64,000 nucleotides of DNA, taken from Alicyclobacillus herbarius DSM 13609 (GTDB lineage: Bacteria > Bacillota > Bacilli > Alicyclobacillales > Alicyclobacillaceae). A program made the translations under genes and the position numbers. The stretch is from the NCBI RefSeq assembly GCF_000430585.1, contig NZ_AUMH01000006.1:81710-145709 (forward strand), read 5' to 3'. Positions 52,978 to 61,308 of the stretch are shown piece after piece; position 1 is the first letter of the stretch, and each line of letters begins with the position of its first letter. The notes below the pieces were generated by a model that was not told the DNA's origin, made no database searches, and saw only the letters and a program-made list of their open reading frames with translations.

Positions 52978-53481
52978 ATGGAACATGTTGAGGAATACCG
53001 GACGCGAATTCACCAGCTGCTGGACGAAATGATCGCCATCGTCACACCCCTGTCGGAGTCGGCCGTGCGCTTTCAACCCGCGCCGGAGAAATGGTCGATT
53101 CTCGAAGTATTGGCGCACGTCGAAGAGGCCAACACGTTTTGGATGAAGGAGTTAGCCGCCACCCTTGCCCGACCGCAGCGCCGCTGGGGACGCACACTCC
53201 AGCACGAGAGCCGCCTCGGCGCGGTGGCCGCTGCGCCAAAACGCCGCGTCGAGGATGTGATAGAGGGGGTACGGGTCTCCCAGGACCTGGTCGACCGCGT
53301 GCTCGCCAGCGTCCGGGATGCAGACCTCGAGATCCGGGCGGATCATGTCAATCCGAAGTTTGGTAACCAGCCGATGTCGTTCCTGCTGGATCACTTCCTA
53401 ATCGAGCACATCACCGGTCACATTGGCCAAATTCAGCGCAATCTAGCGGCCTATGACCAAAATCATGGGGAGGGAGTCTGA
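52978..53481 (+). CDS. DinB-family protein, candidate thiol-dependent maleylpyruvate isomerase
   Basis: 167 residues, four-helix DinB/YfiT fold. Candidate metal ligands are His47 (LAHVEEAN), His144 and His148 (IEHITGHIGQI). Mycothiol-dependent maleylpyruvate isomerase of Corynebacterium and the bacillithiol transferase BstA both belong to this superfamily. Because it sits between the FAH hydrolase and gentisate dioxygenase (its TGA overlaps the next ATG), a role as maleylpyruvate isomerase using bacillithiol is a reasonable inference; no glutathione-type isomerase is present. AGGAGGGAG precedes the ATG. Confidence 0.75.
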   Translation: MEHVEEYRTRIHQLLDEMIAIVTPLSESAVRFQPAPEKWSILEVLAHVEEANTFWMKELAATLARPQRRWGRTLQHESRLGAVAAAPKRRVEDVIEGVRVSQDLVDRVLASVRDADLEIRADHVNPKFGNQPMSFLLDHFLIEHITGHIGQIQRNLAAYDQNHGEGV

Positions 53482-54590
53482 TGGAGACGCAGGCGTTTCT
53501 CGACAGCACGGAGGTCCAGGAGTTTAACGAAGAGCTGGAGCGTGTGCACCTCGGGCCGCTCTGGCACGCCATCCCGGTCCTGATGCCGAAACAGCCACAG
53601 CCGCAGGCGGTGCCTTATCTTTGGAAGTGGAGCCTGCTCTACGACAAACTGATGAAGGCGCGAGAGATTTTTACCCCCGAACGGGGCGGCGAGCGGCGCG
53701 CCATCTACCTGCAAAACCCGGGGCTCAGGCAGCGTGAACCGTGGGGCTGGGCGTCCACGACGCAAACCCTGTACGCCGCCGTACAGCTAATTCTGCCTGG
53801 AGAGGCGGCCCCCTCGCACCGGCACAGCCAGAGTGCCTTGCGCTTCATCACCCACGGCAAGGGTGCCTATACGATTGTCCAGGGTGAACGGGTGTTTATG
53901 GAGGAGGGTGACTTTCTGACCACCCCGCAGGGCCTTTGGCACGGGCACGCTCATCCCGGGGATGAACCGATGATTTGGATGGACTGCCTCGACATCCCGC
54001 TTATCTACGCCATCGGTGGTACGTTTTTTGAGCCTCACCCAGACCACCTCGAATCTCCGTCGGTGGCGGACGGGTACTCGGCTCAACGCTACCAGAACGG
54101 CATGCTGCGGCCCATCTCGGACCGCCAGCCGAGCGCAGCCCCGTTGAATCGGTTTCGCTGGCACCAGACCGAACACGCCCTCCTCGGCATGGACGGAATA
54201 GAGCCCGATGCGTTTGATGGGTACGCGGTGGAGTTTATCAATCCCTCCACCGGACAGCCAGCCCACCCGAACGTCGCCTCCTGGATGCAGCGGCTGCCCA
54301 AAGGGTTCCACTCGAAGGCGCACCGGCACACGTACGCCAGCATCTACCACGTATTCCGCGGCAGCGGATACACGGTCATCGACGGGCAGAAGTTTGAGTG
54401 GTCGCAGGGCGACTATTTCGTCGTCCCAAACTGGGCCTGGCATGAACATGTCAACACCGGATCGACCGACGCGTACTTATTCTCCGTGAGCGATTTACCG
54501 GTCATGGAGCGGTTCAACCTGCAGCGGGAGGAAGTCCACCCGAACGAGCACCAGCAGATTGAGTCAGTGTTCGATCCGCTGCTCCCTTGA
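53481..54590 (+). CDS. Gentisate 1,2-dioxygenase (bicupin)
   Basis: Iron(II) enzyme opening the gentisate ring between C1 and C2 to give maleylpyruvate. 369 residues, two cupin domains. The N-terminal cupin carries the iron ligands His113, His115 and His154 (PSHRHSQ, GLWHGH) with LRFITHGKG; the C-terminal cupin repeats the pattern with His281, His283, His321 and His323. GGGAGG lies before the ATG, which overlaps the preceding stop, so translation is coupled. Homologues include salicylate and hydroxynaphthoate dioxygenases, so substrate is probable rather than certain. Confidence 0.87.
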   Translation: METQAFLDSTEVQEFNEELERVHLGPLWHAIPVLMPKQPQPQAVPYLWKWSLLYDKLMKAREIFTPERGGERRAIYLQNPGLRQREPWGWASTTQTLYAAVQLILPGEAAPSHRHSQSALRFITHGKGAYTIVQGERVFMEEGDFLTTPQGLWHGHAHPGDEPMIWMDCLDIPLIYAIGGTFFEPHPDHLESPSVADGYSAQRYQNGMLRPISDRQPSAAPLNRFRWHQTEHALLGMDGIEPDAFDGYAVEFINPSTGQPAHPNVASWMQRLPKGFHSKAHRHTYASIYHVFRGSGYTVIDGQKFEWSQGDYFVVPNWAWHEHVNTGSTDAYLFSVSDLPVMERFNLQREEVHPNEHQQIESVFDPLLP

Positions 54591-54780
54591 CACCTGATCT
54601 TGGCATCACGGACGGCGCGGGCGGCCAACGGACCGGCAGCGAATCGTCAACGGCTGCCTGGAGGGTCTGAGCGCGCCGCGCCGTCTACCCTTTTTTGGCA
54701 TCAATGCTTTATCCTCGTTGCCTGACACGTTCATGGTCACGTCTAGGGGTATTTCGAACCTATCCTATATATCTTATATC

Positions 54781-55500
54781 TTACCAGCTGCGCTTGGCGA
54801 CCTTGGCAGTCCAATAACTCCAAGCCCGCTCCTGAGAAAGGTCCCCATTCCAAGTCTTCTCGTTACACGTTCTTCCTTCCTCATAGCTGAGATATTTCGG
54901 CGTGCCAAGGAGAAGGCTATTATACTGATTCTGGGCGTCAATCTTCATGAAAACCGAATTCATCACGCATTTGCGCAGTGATTCTCCGACAACGATTACG
55001 CCGTGTCCCCGTAGAAACAGCGCTGTCTTGTCAGCCAATGCCCGGGCGACCCGTTCGCCCTCTTGTTCATTCTTGATGAGCATACCGTCGGAAACGTCAT
55101 AGTCATCATACACGGGTACGCCCTTGTAGAACGGCGCCCCGTAGTGTGACACCGGCTTAAACGGTATGTCGAGCACCGTGAACGGAATCAACTCCTGGGC
55201 GTGGTTATGACAGATTGCCTGTACGTCCGGTCGCTGTTTATAGATTGAGGAGTGGATTACGCGCTCCGCAAAGGATCGCTTGTCGGTCGGCGTCAAACAG
55301 TTCGCGTCCATGTCGTAAGTATAAATGTCCTCTTCCTCCACCTGGCTGGCCGAAAGTGAACGGGAGAGTAGAAATTCATTTGGATTTTCGGGATTGCGCA
55401 TACTGATATGACCGAAGGCTTCAAACAGGACCTTCTCTTCGCTCAAAATCTTGTTTGCGAGCACCAGTTCACGAATTGCTTCCGCCTTGGACTGTGCCAT
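54781..55500 (-). CDS. Class II aldolase/adducin-family protein 1
   Basis: 239 residues with the zinc-dependent FucA/AraD fold: EAFGHISMRNP at the N-terminus, the CHNHAQE motif giving two His ligands, and LRGHGVIVVG giving the third. The active-site acid is in the FAERVIHSS segment. AGGAGG precedes the ATG, 12 bases after the decarboxylase-like gene, so the two are cotranscribed. Members of this family in aromatic clusters include PhtC (dihydroxyphthalate decarboxylase) and related carboxy-lyases; aldol cleavage of a ring-fission product is an alternative. Confidence 0.85.
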   Translation of the reverse strand: MAQSKAEAIRELVLANKILSEEKVLFEAFGHISMRNPENPNEFLLSRSLSASQVEEEDIYTYDMDANCLTPTDKRSFAERVIHSSIYKQRPDVQAICHNHAQELIPFTVLDIPFKPVSHYGAPFYKGVPVYDDYDVSDGMLIKNEQEGERVARALADKTALFLRGHGVIVVGESLRKCVMNSVFMKIDAQNQYNSLLLGTPKYLSYEEGRTCNEKTWNGDLSQERAWSYWTAKVAKRSW

Positions 55501-55512
55501 ACTTGCTGCCTC

Positions 55513-56508
55513 CTATATGATGAACTCTCCGTCGAGGGTAGACGCGGCAAAGAGATCTTCAATTTTCAGTTTCCTCTTGATCAAGCCCTGCTCGTGAGAG
55601 TAAGTCAGCACCGCCTCCAGTGTGCTACGGTTCTTCTCAACACCATACGCCCAGAAGTCCTCGCCTAAGATTTGTTTCGTCCGGGCGACCTCATCATTTA
55701 ACCAAGGCAGCGTTACTTTGAGTGCTGCCGTTTGGTTGAACCCGTCATATACCACCTGCTTCGCCTGTTCGAAGGCCTTGAACAAGTTCATCGGGACCCA
55801 TGGATGCCGGTCGACCAGCTCCTTCTTCAGAGCAATCACGTGCATAATTGGAAAGATCCCGGTTTTTTGATAGTACCGTTTCTCCTCCTCCACGTAATTC
55901 GGGAAGAGCCTGCCGACATTCGGCGAGCCGTTTAACACACAAGACGGCGCCCTTGGGGCAATGAGTGCGTCGATTTCACCGGACTCAAGCATGGCGTTCA
56001 GCGTTTTACCTTCGGGAATCGGTTGGATGTCAATGTCGGAGGGTAAGTCCAACTCGACCTTCTCCTTGCGGCCAGGCGTTTCTTCTCCTCCGGTAAACCA
56101 GTGTATAGACGAAGGCTTGACGCCATACTCGTGCTCCAGAATACCTCGGACCCATAAACACGCCGTCAGTTGATACTCAGGCGTGCCGACTCGTTTCCCG
56201 ACAAGGTCAATGGGCTCGCGAATGCCCGCATGCTTGTTAATGAATATGTTCGAATGACGAAACGACCTGGACATGTACACCGGGATCGCGGTGAATTCGG
56301 GGTAACCGCGATCGATAGCAATCAAATAAGACGATAGTGACAACTCCGCGACGTCAAACTCTTGGTGGCGCATCATGCGCCAGAATGTTTCCTCCACCGG
56401 CATGTTTAAGTAATTAAGTTCAATCCCTTTGACCTGAACAGTCCCGTCAACCAAGGCGGTGATTCGGTCATAATTCCAACATGCGAACGATAAAGTGAGT
56501 TTTGACAT
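55513..56508 (-). CDS. 4,5-dihydroxyphthalate decarboxylase-like protein (Pht5 family)
   Basis: 331 residues from the ATG at 56508 (GGAGG 5 bases upstream; the frame opens 5 codons earlier). The fold is that of periplasmic binding proteins/NMT1-like proteins, but there is no signal peptide or lipobox, which separates it from transporter subunits. Segments matching the Pht5 group include VEETFWRMMRHQEFDVAELS, VYMSRSFRHSNIFIN, VGTPEYQLTACLWVRG and ALIAPRAPSCV. Pht5 removes the 5-carboxylate-adjacent group from 4,5-dihydroxyphthalate to give protocatechuate. It is followed by aldolase-fold protein 1. Confidence 0.83.
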   Translation of the reverse strand: MSKLTLSFACWNYDRITALVDGTVQVKGIELNYLNMPVEETFWRMMRHQEFDVAELSLSSYLIAIDRGYPEFTAIPVYMSRSFRHSNIFINKHAGIREPIDLVGKRVGTPEYQLTACLWVRGILEHEYGVKPSSIHWFTGGEETPGRKEKVELDLPSDIDIQPIPEGKTLNAMLESGEIDALIAPRAPSCVLNGSPNVGRLFPNYVEEEKRYYQKTGIFPIMHVIALKKELVDRHPWVPMNLFKAFEQAKQVVYDGFNQTAALKVTLPWLNDEVARTKQILGEDFWAYGVEKNRSTLEAVLTYSHEQGLIKRKLKIEDLFAASTLDGEFII

Positions 56509-56526
56509 GGAAACCTCCATCATTAT

Positions 56527-56554
56527 AGTATATTTATGGAATTTAGTTTGCCAA
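56527..56554 (-). promoter_or_regulatory. Promoter of the decarboxylase-aldolase operon
   Basis: Minus strand: TTGGCA (56549-56554), 16-base spacer, TATACT (56527-56532). The predicted start lies right before the GGAGG ribosome site, so the leader would be only about 12 bases. Confidence 0.5.
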
Positions 56555-56679
56555 TCCTTGTGTATTGCAGGTCAACATCCCCGTTTCAACGCTGATGTGC
56601 GGAACGTTCTGGAAATCAATGTCCTGTGGCCGACCATTTCAGTCCTGCCACTCTGCGTCCACCCTCGCACATTTCCGTT

Positions 56680-57966
56680 TCAATAGCCATAACGACTCGG
56701 AAAGATGCTAACCAATGCCGCGATGAGAAATGTACCAATCAAAAAGGCAAACGCCAGGAAATAGTGCCCACTTGCTACCGTCACCAACGCACCCATGATA
56801 GTCGGGGCAAACGCGCCAATGGTATTGCCGACACCGGTCATGACACCTGTATTGCCTCCTATCGATCCCGTATAGGACATGCTGTGAATCACGCCGTGGA
56901 TCATGGGCGTCGTAATCCCGTTGATAAAAGCAATGGATGCGCAAAGGAACAGAGCACAGCCAATGGCTGGTCCCGTTATCGCTGCCAGGAACAGAGAGAT
57001 GGCACCGAGGACAAACCCCCAGATAAGCCAGACCGCCTTCTTGTGTGTCTTGTCAGTATGGGATCCAACCCAAATCGTGAGTAAGAGAGCCACGCCAAAT
57101 CCCAGCAGCAAATACGTGCTCATCGCGCCCGGAGACACATGCTTTGCGTTTTCCAGGTAGGTCGGGAACCATGTCATAAGGCCGAAGACGCCAAACACGT
57201 TGGCGATTTCAGCAACGACAATCAGCCAGAATACGCCTGTAGATACTGTGGCCTTTTTCTCTCCGCCCGCAGATTCCGCAAGACTAACCTGTTGATTGGT
57301 GATGAGCTCCAACTCAACCTTGGAGACTCGTTTGTCTTCACCAGGGTCGTTTTTCACCAGGAACAAAACCATAGGCAGGCAGATAATCAGCGCAGCTCCC
57401 GTCAGAAACCAAAAGACGCCACGCCAATGAAATTCGCCCATCAGGCCGATCACCAAGAAGCCGGCAAGGGCTGGTCCAATGTTTGTCCCGTTAATCCAAA
57501 TCGCTTTGGCGCGGCCCCTTTCTCGAAGTGGAAACCACTGGGCTGTAAGTGCATTCGATACAGGCCAAAGGAAGCCTTCCGCCAAACCTAACAGGCCGCG
57601 GGAAACCATAAGAACCGTGAAGTTTGTTGAAACCGCTGCCAAGAAAGTGCTAAAAGCCCAGCCAATCAGTCCGACAATCGCACAACTCCTTGGACCCCAA
57701 CGGTCGACAAGCGGTCCCCAAAAGAAAAACCCAAGGCCATACGTAAAGAGCATGATGGTCACTAAACTGCCAATAAGTGCATTGTGACCAAGCAAGCCCA
57801 TGTCCGCTAGAAAGGTCTTGTTGGTAGCGATAACCGCGACCCCGATTTTGTCGAACATGCCAATAATCCATATTACTAATAATGTGGGAGCAATGTACTT
57901 CCACCTAATGGACGTGGTTCCCTCCGTCCGCAGCACACGATCCGAATCGACTACCGTGGTGTTCAC
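56680..57966 (-). CDS. MFS transporter, anion:cation symporter family (phthalate-permease-like)
   Basis: 428 residues, 12 predicted helices. DKIGVAVIATNKTFLADMGL, PLVDRWGPRSCAIVGLIGWAF and RGLLGLAEGFLWPVSNALTAQWFPLRERGRA are characteristic of the ACS family that includes the phthalate permease Pht1 and hexuronate transporters. The GTG start at 57966 has AAAAGGAG 9 bases upstream. Divergent from the first LysR gene with a shared control region. Uptake of an aromatic carboxylate is the likely role. Confidence 0.88.
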   Translation of the reverse strand: MNTTVVDSDRVLRTEGTTSIRWKYIAPTLLVIWIIGMFDKIGVAVIATNKTFLADMGLLGHNALIGSLVTIMLFTYGLGFFFWGPLVDRWGPRSCAIVGLIGWAFSTFLAAVSTNFTVLMVSRGLLGLAEGFLWPVSNALTAQWFPLRERGRAKAIWINGTNIGPALAGFLVIGLMGEFHWRGVFWFLTGAALIICLPMVLFLVKNDPGEDKRVSKVELELITNQQVSLAESAGGEKKATVSTGVFWLIVVAEIANVFGVFGLMTWFPTYLENAKHVSPGAMSTYLLLGFGVALLLTIWVGSHTDKTHKKAVWLIWGFVLGAISLFLAAITGPAIGCALFLCASIAFINGITTPMIHGVIHSMSYTGSIGGNTGVMTGVGNTIGAFAPTIMGALVTVASGHYFLAFAFLIGTFLIAALVSIFPSRYGY

Positions 57967-58046
57967 GCTTACACACTCCTTTTCCAACGTGGAGACATTA
58001 GCATGATGAGTGAATCTACTAAAAACAGCGCCTTTTTATGTGTTTT

Positions 58047-58075
58047 ATTATATTGACTTAACAGTTATAATACAA
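58047..58075 (-). promoter_or_regulatory. Promoter of the MFS transporter gene
   Basis: Minus strand: TTGTAT (58070-58075), 17-base spacer, TATAAT (58047-58052). It is overlapped along almost its full length by a dyad (58052-58076). Confidence 0.65.
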
Positions 58076-58076
58076 T
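58052..58076. promoter_or_regulatory. LysR-type operator dyad between the LysR and MFS genes
   Basis: ATTG-2-TTA-7-TAA-2-CAAT, a perfect interrupted dyad centred at 58064 in the 165-bp divergent gap. LysR regulators bind interrupted dyads with a T-N11-A core, which this contains. Its overlap with the -35 to -10 region of the transporter promoter suggests repression without ligand or autoregulation. Confidence 0.6.
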
Positions 58077-58131
58077 TGAATGATTCGCATAGTTCGATGC
58101 CATTCTGTTATTAAACAAGGAGGCACTAAAG

Positions 58132-59043
58132 ATGGACGTTGAGCAACTTAAGAGTTTTTGTGCAGTCGTTGAGTTCCTAAGTTTCCGGAAAGCTGCCGAG
58201 AGCCTACAAATCACGCAACCAGGGGTCAGCCGCCGTATCAAGGGACTGGAAGATGAATTGGGAATCCCTTTGCTGCAACGCGGACCCCAAACGGTTTCGT
58301 TGACGCCACAAGGAAAGCGGTTTCTTCCCTATGCCGAACGAATACTCAAGATATTGACCCAAGGGGTGACAGAAGCGCTCAATGAAAAGCACCACGATCA
58401 TCTCTCTATCGGCAGCTCCCCGACCATCTCACACAACCTCCTGCCTGAATTCATCCGGCGGTTCAAGGTTCATCATGACAGCATAATTACCTTGTATACG
58501 GTGCCATCCAGTCAGGTCTACGAAATGTTGCTTGACCAGACGATCGATCTCGGATTCGCGAGTGCCTTTTTTCCGCATGCTCAGCTTTCACACGAGCGGA
58601 TTTTCTCCGAAACGATCGTCTGCGTGGGGTGTCCCGCTCTGGTTGAAGCGCACGTGAGTCACGGAAATTTGGTTGCTCACCCACTCCCGGCCATCATCAA
58701 CAACCTCAATACAGATCCTTGGCGAACCATCAACGAGTATGTTTCGGATAACCCACGCTACAAGGTTGTCATCCAGGTGGACTCCACACACATCGCAAGG
58801 GAAATCGCCAAGATAGGCATCGGAATTGCCTTTCTGCCTCATTCGGAGGCCGTTAACGATTTGAAAACCGGGACATTAGTCGAGATCCCGTTATCGGATT
58901 TTGAATTGCCGCACCGGCCCGTGTATATGATCACATACAAGGATCGGCAATTATCGGCCAGTGTTACGAACTTCAAGGAGGTCGTTCTAGCCGCAATCGC
59001 AGACAAGCAGTTGCCGTGGGTAGAGCGCCGCGAACGCCATTAG
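58132..59043 (+). CDS. LysR-family transcriptional regulator 1
   Basis: 303 residues: N-terminal HTH (VEQLKSFCAVVEFLSFRKAAESLQ, then QPGVSRRIKGLEDELG) and a periplasmic-binding-like effector domain starting LSIGSSPTISHNLLPEFI. AAGGAGG precedes the ATG. Divergent from the MFS carrier and located between the two aromatic blocks, it probably senses the imported acid or a pathway intermediate. It ends 3 bases from the stop of the convergent aldolase-fold gene 2. Confidence 0.93.
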   Translation: MDVEQLKSFCAVVEFLSFRKAAESLQITQPGVSRRIKGLEDELGIPLLQRGPQTVSLTPQGKRFLPYAERILKILTQGVTEALNEKHHDHLSIGSSPTISHNLLPEFIRRFKVHHDSIITLYTVPSSQVYEMLLDQTIDLGFASAFFPHAQLSHERIFSETIVCVGCPALVEAHVSHGNLVAHPLPAIINNLNTDPWRTINEYVSDNPRYKVVIQVDSTHIAREIAKIGIGIAFLPHSEAVNDLKTGTLVEIPLSDFELPHRPVYMITYKDRQLSASVTNFKEVVLAAIADKQLPWVERRERH

Positions 59044-59046
59044 CGC

Positions 59047-59793
59047 TCATTCCGTCTGAAACTTGGCGTATGTGCCTTCCCAGTGCGCCAGTTTTCGAAC
59101 GTAGAATCGCCAGACCCATTGCACATTGAATGAGGAGCCGAGATCCGGAAGTTCTTGCATATCTTCCTCCGAGATGGACGCTACTGGCCGACCCAGCTGG
59201 GCAGTTTGCAGCGTAATTTTCGCAAGTGCATGGAAGTTCAAGGCACGTACGACCGTTTCCTCCAGGGTCTCGCCAGTCACTGTAATCCCATGTCCCTTCA
59301 TCACGCAGACGTTGTGCCGGCCCATGCTTTTGATAAAGGGGATGGCAAGCTCCCTGCGGGAGATGAGATACGCATGCGGAAAAACGGGAATCCCCTCTCT
59401 GGCTAACCGCATGGCCGGGATGTTGTAGGCGCCGAAAATCGGGCGCCACTCGAGATCGGCTATTCCACAAAGGAGGGCGGCTGGGGGGTGTGCGTGAATG
59501 ACGCACCCCACATCGGGCCTTGCGCGATATATTTCCGTATGAATCGGAAGTTCTTTCGGGACTTGGTAACCTTCCTCCGCTCCCACCCCGTCGAACGTCA
59601 CGCGCTGAATCGCGTCCGACTGTGTATAGGCAACCCCCGCCTCATGCGGGCCGCGGCAGCGAATCCACATCTCTTCCGTCCCCGGAATACGCAAGCTGAT
59701 ATGTCCGAGAATCTCGTCAACCAGGCCCTCCATGCCGAGGATCCGACATGCTGTCGAAATCACCTCACGCGGCCTTTCCAAGACTTTACTCAC
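59047..59793 (-). CDS. Class II aldolase/adducin-family protein 2
   Basis: 248 residues from the GTG at 59793 (GGAAGGAG 9 bases upstream). Signature motifs: VDEILGHISLRIPG, the ELPIHTEIYRARPD acid segment, VIHAHPPAAL with two His ligands and MKGHGITVTG with the third. The C-terminal region with WVWRFYVRKL resembles aromatic carboxy-lyases such as PhtC and HCOMODA decarboxylase more than sugar aldolases. Its start overlaps the end of the CxxC miniprotein gene by 8 bases, so it belongs to the Rieske operon. It is only distantly similar to aldolase protein 1. Confidence 0.85.
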   Translation of the reverse strand: MSKVLERPREVISTACRILGMEGLVDEILGHISLRIPGTEEMWIRCRGPHEAGVAYTQSDAIQRVTFDGVGAEEGYQVPKELPIHTEIYRARPDVGCVIHAHPPAALLCGIADLEWRPIFGAYNIPAMRLAREGIPVFPHAYLISRRELAIPFIKSMGRHNVCVMKGHGITVTGETLEETVVRALNFHALAKITLQTAQLGRPVASISEEDMQELPDLGSSFNVQWVWRFYVRKLAHWEGTYAKFQTE

Positions 59794-60004
59794 CTGCGGG
59801 CACTCCTTCCACAAGTTCAGGGGCTATGATACGTTCGACTGCGATCACCTCACCTTTGGCACCGCATGTATGACACCACCAAAAGCAGATGGACCTTGCA
59901 GCATCTGAATACTGGTTGACTAGGTTCCGTGGGTCCTGTATCGATTCACCGCAATGTGCGCAGAACCGAACAAATTCCAACGCTGCACCTGCTTCTTCCA
60001 GCAA
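59786..60004 (-). CDS. 72-residue CxxC/CxxC protein (rubredoxin-like or zinc ribbon)
   Basis: Starts at TTG 60004 with AGGGGG 9 bases upstream, 16 bases after the oxygenase stop, and overlaps aldolase gene 2 by 8 bases. Four Cys form CAHCG (15-19) and CHTCG (44-48) with 25 residues between the pairs; WW precedes the second pair, as Trp does in rubredoxins, whose spacing is 29. A fifth Cys is at 40. No rubredoxin Tyr/Pro pattern after the first pair is present, so a zinc ribbon is equally possible. Its position suggests it serves the oxygenase. Confidence 0.65.
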   Translation of the reverse strand: MLEEAGAALEFVRFCAHCGESIQDPRNLVNQYSDAARSICFWWCHTCGAKGEVIAVERIIAPELVEGVPAGE

Positions 60005-60020
60005 CGTCTGTCGCCCCCTT

Positions 60021-61274
60021 TTACACCGTCTTGGCCGCGCGCCCTTTACACAGTTGGATGATCTCGTCGAGGTTTGGCGCATACCGTGTGTTCCAATCCT
60101 TTGCGATCCCCGACAGCAAATCACCGACCCCGTACTTATTCTCTTCCTGTGGAAGTGTAATTACCTCATTTTCTGTTTCGTCACGGATGACGCACATCGG
60201 ATCCTCTCCGCGCTGCACCTTGTCCATCTCTTGCATCAGCAGCTGCCGGTACAGGATTATCCCTTTGTCCGATGTACCCAGGCGTTCGGTTGTGCGATCC
60301 GCAATTTCTCCCTGCGTGACCCAACTCATCATATCTTGGCCATCAATATAATCGGTAATGAAATTGCCGTACTCATCCTTGAGCGGACACTCATACAGAG
60401 AGATTGGATAATCTTCCGGCACCTCCACACCCTCGTTCGGAACAAAACAGGTGTACCAAATATGATAGGTATGAGTGTCGTCCATCGGCACACGAATCTG
60501 AAACGAGTGCGCACCATAGTCGCCTACGCGAAGCATGTTTGGAAAGACGACCGGGTGCCCTACGACCCAATCCTCACAGTCTTCCGTCTGCCCCTCCAGT
60601 ACACGCCGTTTGATGATGCCATATTTGAACACGTCAAAGCCGATCTTCTGATGATGACGGCTGATGGGCCAACTTTCCTGCGGTCTACCTTCTCGTTCAA
60701 ATACGTATTGGAAGTATCGTCCGTGCAGCCACTCCAGGTGCGTCGGATCCAGCGAGTTCTCCATAATCTGCAGCCAATTACAAGGGATGACTGCATATCC
60801 GATGGTTCGGATTACGTTCTTGCGCACAAACAGGTCGTAACGCGGAAGAAGCGGAGCCGGGTCAGGACCGAGGTACGCGAATATCAGACCGCCCAGTTCC
60901 TGCACCTTGTAGGCCGGCATCTTGACCTTGTCCTTGAACGTACTCGTCTCCGGTTCATTCGGCTGCTCCAAACATTTTCCTTCGTGATTATATAGCCAAC
61001 CGTGATAGGGACAGCGCAGGCCATTCTCCTCCGGGATCCCGCACGTCATTGAAACCCCACGGTGCGCACAGCGTTCTCCAATCAGCCCGAGCTTGCCACT
61101 TCGATCCCGATACAACACCAGGTCCTCGCCCAGCAGTCGGATTTTCTTCGTCCACTGGTTCTGCAGTTCTGAGGCGGCTGCAATCGGCATCCAATAACGA
61201 CGAAACAGGTTCCCCATTGGGGTACCCGGTCCAACCTTTGTCAGCAACTCATTGCGTTCGCGACTCAACATCAT
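60021..61274 (-). CDS. Rieske non-haem iron oxygenase, phthalate-4,5-dioxygenase-like (Pht3 group)
   Basis: 417 residues from the ATG at 61274 (AGGAGG 6 bases upstream). The Rieske cluster ligands are Cys69 and His71 (ERCAHRG) and Cys88 and His91 (CPYHGW). The mononuclear iron site is in NSLDPTHLEWLH, with His179 and His184 and bridging Asp176; QDMMSWVTQGEIADRTTE and the DPMCV segment are typical of the single-subunit oxygenases for phthalate, phenoxybenzoate and similar aryl acids. It follows the dehydrogenase-like gene by 34 bases. No reductase gene (Pht2-like) is in the window. Confidence 0.9.
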   Translation of the reverse strand: MMLSRERNELLTKVGPGTPMGNLFRRYWMPIAAASELQNQWTKKIRLLGEDLVLYRDRSGKLGLIGERCAHRGVSMTCGIPEENGLRCPYHGWLYNHEGKCLEQPNEPETSTFKDKVKMPAYKVQELGGLIFAYLGPDPAPLLPRYDLFVRKNVIRTIGYAVIPCNWLQIMENSLDPTHLEWLHGRYFQYVFEREGRPQESWPISRHHQKIGFDVFKYGIIKRRVLEGQTEDCEDWVVGHPVVFPNMLRVGDYGAHSFQIRVPMDDTHTYHIWYTCFVPNEGVEVPEDYPISLYECPLKDEYGNFITDYIDGQDMMSWVTQGEIADRTTERLGTSDKGIILYRQLLMQEMDKVQRGEDPMCVIRDETENEVITLPQEENKYGVGDLLSGIAKDWNTRYAPNLDEIIQLCKGRAAKTV

Positions 61275-61308
61275 TCGGTTCCTCCTGTCTGATTTTGTTG
61301 GAAATCCC

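Noticed and set aside
52978..53481. DNA-damage-inducible role for the DinB-family protein
   Set aside because: The family name is historical; operon context with overlapping gentisate dioxygenase argues for metabolism.
55513..56508. ABC-transporter substrate-binding protein (NMT1-like) call for the Pht5-like protein
   Set aside because: No signal peptide or lipobox, no permease or ATPase nearby, and the context is an aromatic-acid cluster.
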